Assembly: GCA_019400425.1 (NCBI GenBank)
Contig: JAFREE010000079.1
Coordinates: forward strand, 1 to 64,000
Length of the DNA stretch: 64,000 bases
DNA from: Hymenochaete sp. R1
Taxonomy: Eukaryota; Basidiomycota; Agaricomycetes; Hymenochaetales; Hymenochaetaceae
Direction of reading: 5' to 3'
Within the stretch, counting starts at the first letter, position 1. Each line of letters begins with the position of its first letter. A program made the position numbers and the translations under genes. Shown piece by piece: positions 45,228 through 55,636 of the stretch. The notes under the pieces were generated by a model. It was given only the letters and a program-made list of their open reading frames with translations. It had not been told where the DNA came from and did no database searches.

Positions 45228-46102
45228 AGAAAAACCTGATTTCGTTTACAATGAGTTGTTCTGCTCCAGTTTTCCATCATTCTTCTCCCGTATCGTCGAC
45301 CGTTCTTTTTTGTATCATGTTACTGCGTGCGACTGATTTATGAATTGTAAGAACAAGGGTCGAACCCACCCCACAGCAACGGAAGAAGCTACCCAGACAC
45401 AGCCGAGGAATCGAAGCTTTGAGCGCCATTGGTTGCATAGGCATAGGTGGTACATGTAATCGCAGAGCCATAACGCGGACCGGAGTCGGTGATTGGGAAT
45501 GAGGTCAGTGGTTGTTTGCTGATGAATTGGGCGATTGACTTGATTATTTGTCTTTGATATAGTTCTTCAGGCGCCTACGTTGCAAAAAATCGCGTCCACA
45601 GAGCAGGCGCCAGTTCATCTTCTTCTGGTTCAAATGTGAGGGTTTTTTCGGGTGACGATAAGTCTGAAGTAGCAACGGGCCATGAATGATGTCAAGAAAG
45701 AAATTGTGCAAGGGTGATAGCGAGAAGCTCGAGTCGTTCTTTAACTTCTTCAACTTCTTGGGGTTTATTAGACGCCCAGATCACGTAAGCACAGTTGCAC
45801 ACACTGTTTTTCACGATCTTTCAATGGATGGACCAGAACAGAATCATTGACTTGATGGTCCGCATGCGGTCGGCTTCTCGCCTGAGTTCATCTGCAATGG
45901 TATACGCATAAACACGTAAAGGAAGGGTTCATACAATTACAAGGTTTCATATCATACATACCAAAAACAGAATACAGTGAACAACGAACAATGGCTCGGA
46001 GCGGTTAAAACTTGCTGATCGTCCTATATCATCGAAAGTGTTCGAAAAATGGAGTTAACAGCATAGAAGACTCCGGAATGTAAAAAGAGGAAAAGGCGTG
46101 AA
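45228..46102. other. Intergenic region with an orphan family promoter motif
   Basis: No gene is supported. TAGACGCCCA at 45769-45778 is the family upstream motif in minus orientation (TGGGCGTCTA), but no finger gene lies within the next few hundred bases on that strand. The short frame at 45544-45753 shows no finger. Confidence 0.55.
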
Positions 46103-47380
46103 TTAAAAGTAAAGCCGAAGCAAGTTCGCGGCCAACGCCTGCTTGCGACAAATGGGGCACTCGGGTTTCTGCGATAGAGCATCTTGGATGCATCTTGGGT
46201 GAAGGTTAAAATTAGATCAGCTTCGGGTTGCAGTTGAGCCCACGCCAATAAAAGAACATAGTACATACGGAGTGCAGAATATATGCCCGCAGGTGGTTGC
46301 GCTATAATCACTGCTGTCTTCTTCGAAACAGAGGGGACAAGCGTGACCCTCTTTGGAGCTGTTAGGTTTGTTTGTGGGCAAATGTAGTTCTTCTTGCGAT
46401 ATACTTCGCGCGCGCGAAGCGTCGTTTGTAGATGAACGGGACTCTTCTATTTCTGCTCGAGGGAACAAGGCGTCAAACTCGCTATCGCTCAGTGATGCGA
46501 TGTAACTGTCCATGACCGGGGGGAATGAAAGAGAAGAGGCTGGAGTGTCATGAGGGTTGCGGGTGTTGGAAGAAGAGCTGATAGGAAGAGTCGATCCTAC
46601 TTGGAGGTGTATATTCGGGTCGTTCTCGTGGTTCTCGTCGTTACTAAGGTGTTTATAAAGATCCAAAACATTAGAAAACGTCCTTTCGCATTGCCGGCAG
46701 AACGTTGGATGTATTGTTGAGTCGAAATGTGATGTTAACTCCTGAGGAGACGGGGAAGTTTGTTGGCAATGCGGGCAGAAATTGTTTGGTGGCGATTCTT
46801 TGCTGTGGCCGACCTTGTACACGTGTATTCTCAATGCTGCATCGGAAGCTAGCGTTTGAGAACATTCACGGCATCGAATGAGAGGCCCGTTCGACACTAA
46901 AGGAGGGTTCGTAGGCAGTATGGGTGCCACAGTCGATATGAGAGGAGAGGGTATGACCTCGTGTGACCTTGTCTGCTCGGATGTACGCAAAGCGGGTTGC
47001 GAGGTCTGTGAACTGCCTTCGGATACTTCTCTCTGAGTTGGAACGTTGTGTCGAGCGGAATGGTGGCGCTTGAGACGTTGAATCGTTGGAAGTACGAGTC
47101 CACAGGTACTACATACGAAGTGGTGTTCATTATTATGCGCTCCCGGACCTTTCGGATCGGAACATATGCTTGAACACAAGTCGCAGAAGAATGGTCGCTG
47201 CAAGTCCGGGTGTGGTTTGGCATGGGACTCCTCGTACAGAGGCAACTCGGCATAGGCCTCCTCAGTGCGGGGTTTCCCAGTAGCATGAGCCTCAGCCCAA
47301 TGAGCCTCCATATTCGAATACATGAGGGAACAGTGCGGACATGGTTTTAGCACATGTATCGTCGATGGCGTTTGGCCCAT
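46103..47380 (-). CDS. C2H2-RING protein, family member 8
   Basis: Two exons (47380-46269, 46193-46103) give 400 aa. The start MGQTPSTI again fits an N-myristoylation signal. Units in order: KPCPHCSLMY...AHWAEAH, FFCDLCSSIC, FVCSTCGLVL...H...H, IRCRECSQTL...H...H, FCPHCQQTS...H...H and TFCRQCERTF...H. The linker contains SLSDSEFDALFPRAEI, shared with member 4. The RING is CPLC, TCGH, FCTPC and CPIC, at about residues 349-390. The phase-2 intron is conserved and the last exon is 91 nt, the same as in member 9 and six bases shorter than in the others. Putative E3 ligase; closest relative in the window is member 9. Confidence 0.86.
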
Positions 47381-47870
47381 TGCAAAAACTGAGGCAGCGA
47401 CTCGCCAACAAGGAGAGGGAGATGAACGTTCAGAGAAAACCACTGCCAGTCGCGAGGACTGGTCGGAAGCGTGGTTGGCTTGATCGTAATAGGCGATGAG
47501 GTCTACGAGTGAGCGCATCAAAATATGCCCATAAAAAGCTGTGAGGTTGGACACACCCAAGCATGCTTGTCTCCTGCTTCTGACGTAATCGCACTCGCAC
47601 GATGGGCCTCTCTGGTCTTCTGCTTAAACCCCAAAAATGAGTCTGACAAGAGCTCGTTCATAGAACCAAGAAAAGTATCTTTAGTTCGAGGACGCATTAA
47701 AGAAAGAGACGACTTGGTCTTGCACACTCACGAAAGCGGCTTCAGGGAAGATATGATCGGCGCTACGCGACGACATGATACCGCAGCTGCAACCCCTCTT
47801 CTCTTCGATACACGTCTGGGTATTGGGTCAACCGTCAAGAAATACGAGCTACCCACATTTTATTGGCAAG
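47381..47870. other. Intergenic region upstream of member 8
   Basis: Promoter side of member 8. A weak version of the family element (TATGCCCATAAAAAG) lies near 47523-47537. No gene seen. Confidence 0.45.
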
Positions 47871-48180
47871 TGGAATATTGGAACTTCATGCTCCAGTTTA
47901 ATCATTCAAACTATGCAAAGCCAGACAAACTCGTTTTGTCAGGTAAGCTCAGGCTTCAACGGTGACGTACGTTTGTCGCTGGTCGCTACCTGCACGCTCC
48001 ACATCCACGTCGCCAAGTGCTGAAGCAAAATTTTCACGATATTGGCCCAATATCGGGGAAGGTGACGTAGGGGAGGAATCGTTTGATGTCTGATATCGAG
48101 CGCGACAAACAAACCGCGACAGTGTAATGAACGGTGCGCCAAAGGAAATCCTCAAGCTGACGGACCCATTGGCCCAAGTT
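47870..48180 (+). pseudogene. Decayed 5' fragment of the phosducin-like gene
   Basis: This matches the 5' part of the intact phosducin-like gene (52115-52400) in the same orientation. Shared anchors are TTCAAACTATGCAAAG, GACAAACTCGTTTTGTCAGG, TCCACATCCACGTCGCCAAG and a later GGACCCATTGGCCCAA. Frameshifts and stop codons interrupt it, and the thioredoxin-like part is absent. It lies between a RING member (8) and an unknown-family gene, as does the intact gene next to member 9, so the two neighbourhoods share ancestry. Confidence 0.75.
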
Positions 48181-48320
48181 GAATATGTGTCGAGGGCATC
48201 ACCCACGATAGGAGCAAGGTAAAAGATCGAGCGCGCCTAATCGTATAACGTCAACCTCATTATTTATTATTAACTACAAAAGAAGGGCCAATATGAACAC
48301 ACTGGCACGAGTCAGTTCGA

Positions 48321-49049
48321 TTACTTCTGCCCCGACTCGAGGCTCTCAAGGTAGTTCTCCCATTTCGCAATGCATTTATCCGATTTCTCCGACTCGTAAT
48401 CCGTTGCTTCCATCATACCAGCAGCCTCAGCTCGCCTTCGAAACTCCATATATACCGCCGATAACGTTCTATAGTTCGACATGGGGGTTATGCTTATGGC
48501 GTTCATGGCGCCCATCTGCAGGTACGTCATCCAGGCAACATATGCGCGTACCCTAGTCTCCGTATTAAGCAGTTTTGCGTCCTTTAGAGTCCCCTGGAAC
48601 TCTCTCATCGGTGACGTAGGGTCAGAATACTTGGAGAGCAGTGTGTCCTGCAAGCCGGCATGGTCCAACCATTCTTTGGTGCTCTCGTAATCTCTTCTCA
48701 CTGTAGGCCGCAACAGCTTCTTCCACTTTTTCATTTCGCGGTCCTCAGATGAGGAGCGACGAGCGTATTGGTTTCCACTCTCAATGAACCGTTTAAGATA
48801 GCCCGATGCAGCCTGTGCCGAAAGGAGATTCTCCTTGAAGCAGACGTTACTGTTGTAATTTTCATTGGACCAGATATCAATCTCGCTCGTGAGAAGGGCT
48901 ATCATATCTTCGAGGTACTTGGGTGCGTCGGCAAGGACTTTGGAGAGCTCCTTCTCGTCTGGAACGAACGACGAACTCTTTGACTCGATCTTTGCCACAG
49001 AATCCTTCACGGCTTTGTTGGCAGGTGGAGTACGATTGCTGACGGACAT
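48321..49049 (-). CDS. Uncharacterised helical protein, family U member 1
   Basis: Single exon of 242 aa, start ATG at 49049. No signal peptide or TM segment; the composition suggests mostly alpha helix (long Lys/Glu/Ala/Leu stretches). The region EFQGTLKDAK...ETRVRAYVAWMTYLQMG, residues about 147-180, aligns with EFQKALAEMD...EAKVRVYVDWLKYIQSG of the partial gene at 63538-64000, so they are homologous. I do not recognise the family. It stands next to the phosducin-like pseudogene. Confidence 0.7.
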   Translation of the reverse strand: MSVSNRTPPANKAVKDSVAKIESKSSSFVPDEKELSKVLADAPKYLEDMIALLTSEIDIWSNENYNSNVCFKENLLSAQAASGYLKRFIESGNQYARRSSSEDREMKKWKKLLRPTVRRDYESTKEWLDHAGLQDTLLSKYSDPTSPMREFQGTLKDAKLLNTETRVRAYVAWMTYLQMGAMNAISITPMSNYRTLSAVYMEFRRRAEAAGMMEATDYESEKSDKCIAKWENYLESLESGQK

Positions 49050-50162
49050 AATGAATGTGTTGGTGCAGAGGTAGAGGCGGATGCGAGTCTCAATCGAGAA
49101 GGGTAGTACTTCAATTGATCATGGGACATCATTTACAGAGCAGGTAGTTATAGCTCATGAGAGACACTTGCAAAGTGATTATCTAGATGTAGCTTGAGAC
49201 GTGGACAAGAAGCATGACTGGCTTGCAGGTAAGTTTGAGTGCAAAGGAATCTTGTAACTGAGCGTTCCATTACGGCTCTGTGAGAGGCACTAGTATTTGT
49301 TCCTACGCAATCATCAAAACGAATATTTATCGCAAACAAGAACAACGTTCAACGATACCAGAAAGCTTTCAAGAAGACTTCAACCTGGAGACCACTTTAC
49401 CCTACCCCATCCACTTACATCGCAGTCATACGCAAGCGATCGTTTGCCGGTCTCGTTCTTACCACGAAAAATTGGATGCTAACATTATAGATTCTATACT
49501 TAGATGGCAAGCATAGGAGAAAAGCGAGCAATGTTTCTGGTCATTATGACGTGATGACGATAACTAACCCTTCCTCTTTGCAAAGTATAGCTCATGACAT
49601 GTATCACCAACCCCTCTATAGTGCTCGTATGCGCACGCAATCGTTCCTTACCAAATGGCGGCCTGTCAAAGACAGGGTGAGATAATGCAATTCTGATCCT
49701 CCCTTACTTTCGTGAATGCTGACATACTACGTTTATTTTAGTAGTATTGAGAGGGACCACAAGTTGATCCATAGAATTCCCCACCGACTCAAAGAATGCT
49801 AGTGAAAAATTGATTCTGAAGCGTACATTCTTATGTCTTTAAAAAACCATCCTGCAGCAGCTTCCATCGCTAATTCAAGAAGGTAAATGCCGAGAAGCAT
49901 GATATGGAAGGAGGGTATACGATTTTATTCCCAACCAACTGTTGACTGCAATTACTAGGCTGAGCTGTGAGACTTACGATGATAAGCTCTGGAGACGCTC
50001 TATCACAAATTGAAAGAAGAAAAAACAAAGATCAAGCAATTTGAAAATTCCAGGCATTACAAAGCATCGACAAACAGCGCAGGGAAAATATGAAGTGTAA
50101 CAGCGAAGGATTGTTGCAGAGTATCCGACTCCGTGGTGGAAGAAGTAAAGCGAATGGGAAGA
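49050..50162. other. Intergenic region
   Basis: 1.1 kb without a supported gene between an unknown-family gene and RING member 9. Confidence 0.5.
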
Positions 50163-51575
50163 TCAATAGTAAAGTCGAAGCAAACTGGCCGACGTTGTCG
50201 GCTTCCGGCAGATAGGGCAAACGGATTTCTGTGCAAGAGCACTTCGTATGCATCTTGGAACAGAGTTAGTCCACAGTAGAAGCCACGATGATCAAAGAAC
50301 TCACGATGTGCAGAAAATATGTCCGCAGGCCGTTGCGCTGAAATCATCGCCTTCCTCGGCACAGATTGGACAAGTTAAAGCTTGTTTCGAGGAGTCGGGC
50401 TGCTTTTTTGATATTTCCCTTGGTAGTTGCTCGGAGCTCCTCAGACCTGTTGCATGACTCGCGGAAGAGTGAGATTCTGCGCGTCTCGTTCGCGAGAACA
50501 TGGCGTCCAAGTCTCTCTCGGATGCAAGCGTAGGAGTCGAGACTATTTGAGAAGTGTGAGAGTTACGGGAAGGTGATCCACCACGATGAGTCATGTCGAT
50601 TTGAAGGTGTACATTAGGGTCGTTTTCGTGGGTTTTGCTGTTACTTAGATGTTTGTAGAGACCCACAACATTGCTGAACGATCTGTCACACGACAAGCAG
50701 CGCATCGGGTGGGACGTCGAGTGGAAATGCATTTCCAAGTCCTGGAGGGATGAAAAGGAACATTGGCAATGTGGACAGTAGAACTTGGATCCCTGTCTCC
50801 TCGTGTGGTCGTCCTTGTACAGATGAATCCGCAAAGCAGCATCGCAGCTCAGCATCTGAGGGCATTCGGGGCATGATACGCGAAGCCCTGTGGTGCTTAA
50901 CATTTGCTCGGGAGGCCGCAAATTGACTTCGGATGCACTGCGGTCTGGTTCCCACAGAAAGTCGTTGCTGTGTCGGTTTCTCTTGTGCAAATTAAGTTCG
51001 TTTAACGACAAAAACGTGATTTCGCATATGGAACAGATAAAACGGTGTACTTTTGAGTAGTGAGCTATCGGTCCACCGGCATCCCGGACAGCGCGGGAGC
51101 AATAGGTGCAGAAAAATACGCATGACCGGGAGAGAGGGGCGCCTATCGAAACCATCCTTCGGTTCTCGGGCGGGTCGGATGCTGGTTGCGGGGTTGTTTG
51201 TATGCTGTTGGGTTTTCCATGTTCCAGATGACTCGGTGACTCGTAGGCGTGTTCGGACAAGGCATGGGATGCCATAGCATTGGACGTCTGGAATACGCGA
51301 CTACAAATTCTGCAGACGAACCGGTGCACGGTATCGTAATGCACTTGTGAGCCACCAGGACACCAAACAGTGCGCGAACATTGGCTGCAAAAGAATGTAT
51401 CTGATGGGAAGCTCGATCCCGTTCCAGCGCGAGAGTTTGCGGTAGGGCTTCGACGTTGAGCGGATGTGTATACACGTGTGTTTGAGTGTTCTTCGGCAAA
51501 ATGCGCCTCGATGTCTGCAAAGCTACCAGAACAGAGCGGACATGGTTCCAGCTCTCTTGAGGACGCTTGACCCAT
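50163..51575 (-). CDS. C2H2-RING protein, family member 9
   Basis: Two exons (51575-50305, 50253-50163) give 453 aa. The start MGQASSRE fits an N-myristoylation signal. Units: EPCPLCSGSF...AHFAEEH, FFCSQCSRTV...H...H, FVCRICSRVF...H...H, FFCTYCSRAV...H...H, FICSICEITF...H...H, VSCPECPQML...H...H, YCPHCQCSF...H...H and RCLSCDRSF...H. The pair FFC.YCSRxV/FxCxIC is repeated twice, so an internal duplication lengthened the array relative to member 8. The RING is CPIC, ACGH, FCTSC and CPIC, at about residues 402-443. Phase-2 intron (at CTS|C), 91-nt last exon. Upstream motif TAGACGCCCA at 51678-51687. Putative E3 ubiquitin ligase. Confidence 0.87.
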
Positions 51576-52088
51576 TGCGAGAGCTGCGATGATGATGGGA
51601 GAAGGAAAGGGAGGAGAAGTAGAGACGAGACGACTGACTCTTTATCTTTGTTCAATAGGCGCCAACGCCCAGACCCGTAGACGCCCATTGGCAGCAGGCG
51701 TTTGCGATGCCACAAAAATAATTGAGTATATTGATTCCCATACCAATTGTTGTCTGTAAGGGCTTCAAATTCGACTGTCTTCTGATTGCTACCCAAGCTG
51801 TAACATGGTGTTTTTTGGATTCATTTTGAAAGCAAATCGACGTCGACAATTGAGATTAGAACAATATTTGGTTCAAATTATGAGCGTGAAAATAGAAAGG
51901 CAAGATGTTAGGTCAGGACCATCCGAGATGATTGATAAGCAGCCGAACGAATGATCGACTCTTTCGACTGTGACGGCGCGTGAGCCTGCTCTAAGTTATT
52001 GCTCAACGTTTAAACTTTCCCTTTCACTTTCATACCCACCAAGTTCTTTACGCGATAATCAAAGGGCAATAGAGAATCTGCAGCTACG
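51576..52088. promoter_or_regulatory. Divergent promoter between member 9 and the phosducin-like gene
   Basis: Contains the family motif TGGGCGTCTA (minus strand, 51687-51678), 103 bp upstream of member 9. The right half should hold the promoter of the phosducin-like gene. Confidence 0.5.
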
Positions 52089-53357
52089 ATGGTAAGCTGC
52101 ATGCTCATGTTTGTGCTTCAGGAGAACTCATTCAAACTCAAGTATGCAGACCTGGACGAACTCGTTCTATCAGGTAAACTCTTCAACGGGGAATCGCGGT
52201 CGTCGTCCCCTGCGCGCTCTCGGTCCACGTCGCCAAGCGCCAGAATCAAGTCTGCAAGAGATTGGCCAGACATTGAAAAAGATGACTTGGAAGAAGAGTC
52301 TTCTGACGTCGAACGTGACAGACGGATTGCGTCCATCATGAACGCGGCCCCGAAGGATGCTCCCGAGGGCTCAATCGGCATGGGCCCCGGTCGGACGGGT
52401 GTCAAAGGCGTTATTCGCGATCGGGACGAAGCTAATGAACGAGCGCGCCATCTGCAGTCTCAGAAGATGAAGGAATTGAATGCAAGGATGGAGAGGGCGA
52501 ACCTGGGAGGGAAGACATTTCTCGAAGAAGAACGAGTAAGACAGATCGAAAAGGCTCTATCAGAAGGTCGGCCAATTTCCGGGAACGGTGAAGGTGCTGA
52601 AGGCGTTGTCCTGAGAAAAGGGAGAGCGCGGTTCGGGCATTTGAGGGAGGTTGGGGTGAAGAACTTTGTGTCGGCGGTAGAGAACGAGACGGGGGATGTA
52701 TTTGTCGTCGTTCATCTTTACGACCCGGTGTGTCTCTAGCATTCAGTCTTTTCATTTACCCCTTTGGACCTGTTCTAAGCAAAGAATTTCTTCAGTCTCT
52801 CGATCGATGTTACAACCTTGACAACGACCTTTCGCGATTGGCCCGTTCGAATCCTGATACCAAATTCCTGCATGCACGAGCCTCCGCCCTTGGCTTCGCC
52901 ACCACATCGCCATCCCGCTCCTCTAATCTTTTGAGTTTATCTTCAAAATCGAGGCGGTCTGTAACGAAACCCATAATACGAAGTGCCCCTAATCGCATTG
53001 CAGAAGAAGACGAGGACGACCCTTATGCTTACGGCGATGAGAAGAAGGATGGCGTGGAGGATTCAGACGATGGCGATAGCGGAGAAGAGGATGTTGAGGC
53101 TGACTTGGACGTCTTGCCGACTATGTTGGTTTATCGTGCCGGTGAACTGGTACATACTTGGGTGCGTGTTGACTGGGAAGCCGGTACTGCTGGAATTGAC
53201 GACCTGCTTGCACGGTAAGCTGGTCTTGCACCTGAACTTCGGTGCAAATGCTAATTTTGTTGGGCAACTCAGGCATCACATCCTTAAAGGCTCTGGAGGA
53301 GCTTTGGGTAAATTTGACGACGACGACGCCCTTTGGGACTCCGATCCCGAGTCTTAG
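52089..53357 (+). CDS. Phosducin-like protein (G-beta-gamma/CCT co-chaperone)
   Basis: Three exons (52089-52727, 52796-53214, 53273-53357) give 380 aa. LDELVLSGKLF is the usual N-terminal helix, followed by a Ser/Arg-rich tract. Central motifs are GPGRTGVKGVIRD and KALSEGRPISG. The thioredoxin-like domain has VVVHLYDPSLDRC...LARSNPDTKFLHARA and LPTMLVYRAGELVHTWVRVD. An acidic insertion (EEDEDDPYAYGDE...DGDSGEED) sits inside that domain, as in other basidiomycete phosducins. The C-terminus RHHILKG is family-like. These proteins assist G-beta folding with the CCT chaperonin and modulate heterotrimeric G-protein signalling. The first 33 coding bases (M then VSCMLMFVLQ) look intron-like (GTAAGC...TTCAG, 30 nt), but the frame is open either way. 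Confidence 0.9.
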
Positions 53358-53938
53358 CCTATATTAATACGCTTTCATCATACGCTTAAATTGCTTTTGC
53401 TCAGTAGTTATGATCTTCAAAGATATGTATAACAAATTTGATATCCTTGGATGTACCACTCGTGTGCCTCCGCGTTATTGTTGTTTCCGCTTACACTCTG
53501 AAGACCTTCAAGATTGGGTCGCTAGTCATAGGCGCGTCATACATATTTGCAAGGTACATTTTTTCCTTACAGTTTTTTGACTACGCTAAAAAAATCCAGA
53601 TTCCTTTATTACCAGATATTTGTATTCACATGGACAGCGCCAGGGGTCTACAATGCACTTCGAGACGTTGCTTCCGCCCATAATCACGATCGCTACGCCA
53701 CTTACTCATGCGCTCTTTTCGTCTCGCGCAAAGGTGTACCCTACAAGTCCAGCTTCATCGGGGATGTCTAGATAACTATATATTTCGAGTAACACCGTGG
53801 CAGTTGACTACACCGACATTAGCAATATCTGAATCGGTGCGTCAAATCGTTCTCAAGGTTCTGCGCGCTACTCGTGTATAGAATCGTCGTGCTTTTACTA
53901 TTGCAGACCCAGCATATCTCTCTTCACCGGCGACTCCA
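53358..53938. other. Intergenic region
   Basis: A frame ending at 53771 has codon use somewhat like a coding exon (GVYNALRDVASAH), but I can neither match it to a family nor splice it to a start. Otherwise nothing seen. Confidence 0.45.
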
Positions 53939-54742
53939 ATGACCTCCAACCATGGTTCAACGAGAAGTAAATCCAGCGCTCGAGGCAAAGGTCGCGCCAA
54001 ACCCGCTTTCCCTGACCCGAGGAGTATCGACCTCGTCAACAAGGCTACGTCCGACACCATGCTCGGTATACACGATATCGCCTATCGCAGCTGGTTCACG
54101 TGGAGTCGCAACGTCCAGAATGTCGCTCTATGCAAAGAGTCGTACCAAATCCTACGTTGCGCCACGGGCATCGCCATCACCACCCTGTGTACGGATGGAT
54201 CTGCTGCTCTCGAGTCGCAGGCATCTATGACGTCTGACCCTCGTTTCGAATATAAGGTGAACAAGTCAAAGCTGGGGTTATGGAAGCAGGTGGAGACTCT
54301 TCTCTACGAACTTCAACACGAGAGGGACGAAGAAGGTCTACATGCGCTCTACGAACTTCTGGGAGTTGTTGATGACTCAGACCTGCACGGAACGCTCCCC
54401 GCTTCCGAATCTGATCTCTTTGGGAGTTATTTGTGTCCGGTTACTGACCTGTTGAAGGAAAGATACGAGCAACTTGTTACCAAAGCTCGCGATTCGCCGG
54501 AAGATAAGGCAATGACAAGGAAGCTCGAAAGATTCAATGCCCTTGGTACAGCGACGTATGTACGTTTGTTGACGGCGCTTGAGAGGGTCGTCGAGCATCT
54601 CCCGGGCGATTCGTACTGTTTCGACTCCAGCAAGATTCGAGAGGCGTATAAGGAGGCACTACAAAAAATGAAGGAGCTCAGAGAATGCGGGTTCTGCGTA
54701 GACGTGCAGCGTTGGGAAGCGTATGCAGACAATTTGGCTTAG
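53939..54742 (+). CDS. Uncharacterised helical protein, possible family U member 2
   Basis: Single exon of 267 aa. A basic Ser-rich start (MTSNHGSTRSKSSARGKG) is followed by helical, Leu/Glu/Lys-rich sequence with no TM segment. Its C-terminal third (KLERFNALGTATYVRLLTAL, then YKEALQKMKEL) resembles the arrangement in the neighbouring 293-aa protein and, more weakly, the C-terminal part of the gene at 48321. No recognised domain. It is adjacent to the phosducin-like gene in the same orientation. Confidence 0.6.
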   Translation: MTSNHGSTRSKSSARGKGRAKPAFPDPRSIDLVNKATSDTMLGIHDIAYRSWFTWSRNVQNVALCKESYQILRCATGIAITTLCTDGSAALESQASMTSDPRFEYKVNKSKLGLWKQVETLLYELQHERDEEGLHALYELLGVVDDSDLHGTLPASESDLFGSYLCPVTDLLKERYEQLVTKARDSPEDKAMTRKLERFNALGTATYVRLLTALERVVEHLPGDSYCFDSSKIREAYKEALQKMKELRECGFCVDVQRWEAYADNLA

Positions 54743-55636
54743 ATATGTCATCACATTGTATGAACTTTCTTCGACAAACTCCGTGACATTCGTGCTCAGG
54801 CTGAACCTTGTACCCCTACTAGATTACTCAAAGAGGTTCCATTGCTATTTTGCATGCCTTTTCCGCTCTGCAGGAGCCCACTGTGTTTGTCGCGGCATCG
54901 GCCTGACTTTGAAATCTAATATTGCTATTTTCTTTTTTTCCGGGGCACTGGGTTGCGTTCGTTGCCCGTCATCTACGCGCGAACCGCGCCGGGAAAAAGT
55001 GTTTTACCTCTGACTGCAGCAATGGAAATGTGTTCATAGACGTAAGTAGCAGTTGGTTGCTGGCGCAAACCTAAAGACAAGATTTATATGCTGACTATCA
55101 AAATTGTGAGTGATGTATCCACATGCAACGTCAAGGAGCCAACTTGAATTACCTAACGGAACTTTCGATCCATTTCCTTTGAAGTTTACTTTGCATCAAC
55201 AATACTCATTTTTCGGATGCGCGTATCGCAAATGGACGGGCGGTTTTTTGACCAGTAGAGAATTCCAATGTCTGTTTAGTTCGTCGAAACAGCATTTCGT
55301 ACACGCGGGTATCGAATTCGCGAAGATGCGGATGGTTGTTGCGCTTCGGCATTCCTTTCTCCTCTCATTTTCTGACTAATTCGGGTTCAGATATGCTCTG
55401 TGACGAAGAAAAAAATAGCGCCAGAAGCAACTTTGCATGATAACCAAAGCACCCTAAAAACCTCCCATCTGCAAAGAGCAGGTACGTGCAGACTTTTACC
55501 ATTCAAAACCTTCACAATTCCATACTGCAATGTTAGACAGCAGGTATATAAGTTCTACCATTTGCGGCGGCGGTCCCCTATCCTCAGGCTACTACCAAAG
55601 ACTATCGCGAAATCTTCCTTTCAGCACCACGTTCCT
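54743..55636. other. Intergenic region
   Basis: About 890 bp without a supported gene. The reading frame of the next gene is open back to 55400, but the sequence before the Met at 55637 is less protein-like. Confidence 0.5.

Noticed and set aside
45345..45380. tRNA T-arm-like sequence (GGGTCGAACCCACC)
   Set aside because: No matching anticodon or acceptor stem could be folded on either strand.
53547..53771. 74-aa plus-strand frame with coding-like codons
   Set aside because: No start context, no splice partner and no family match; left as unassigned.
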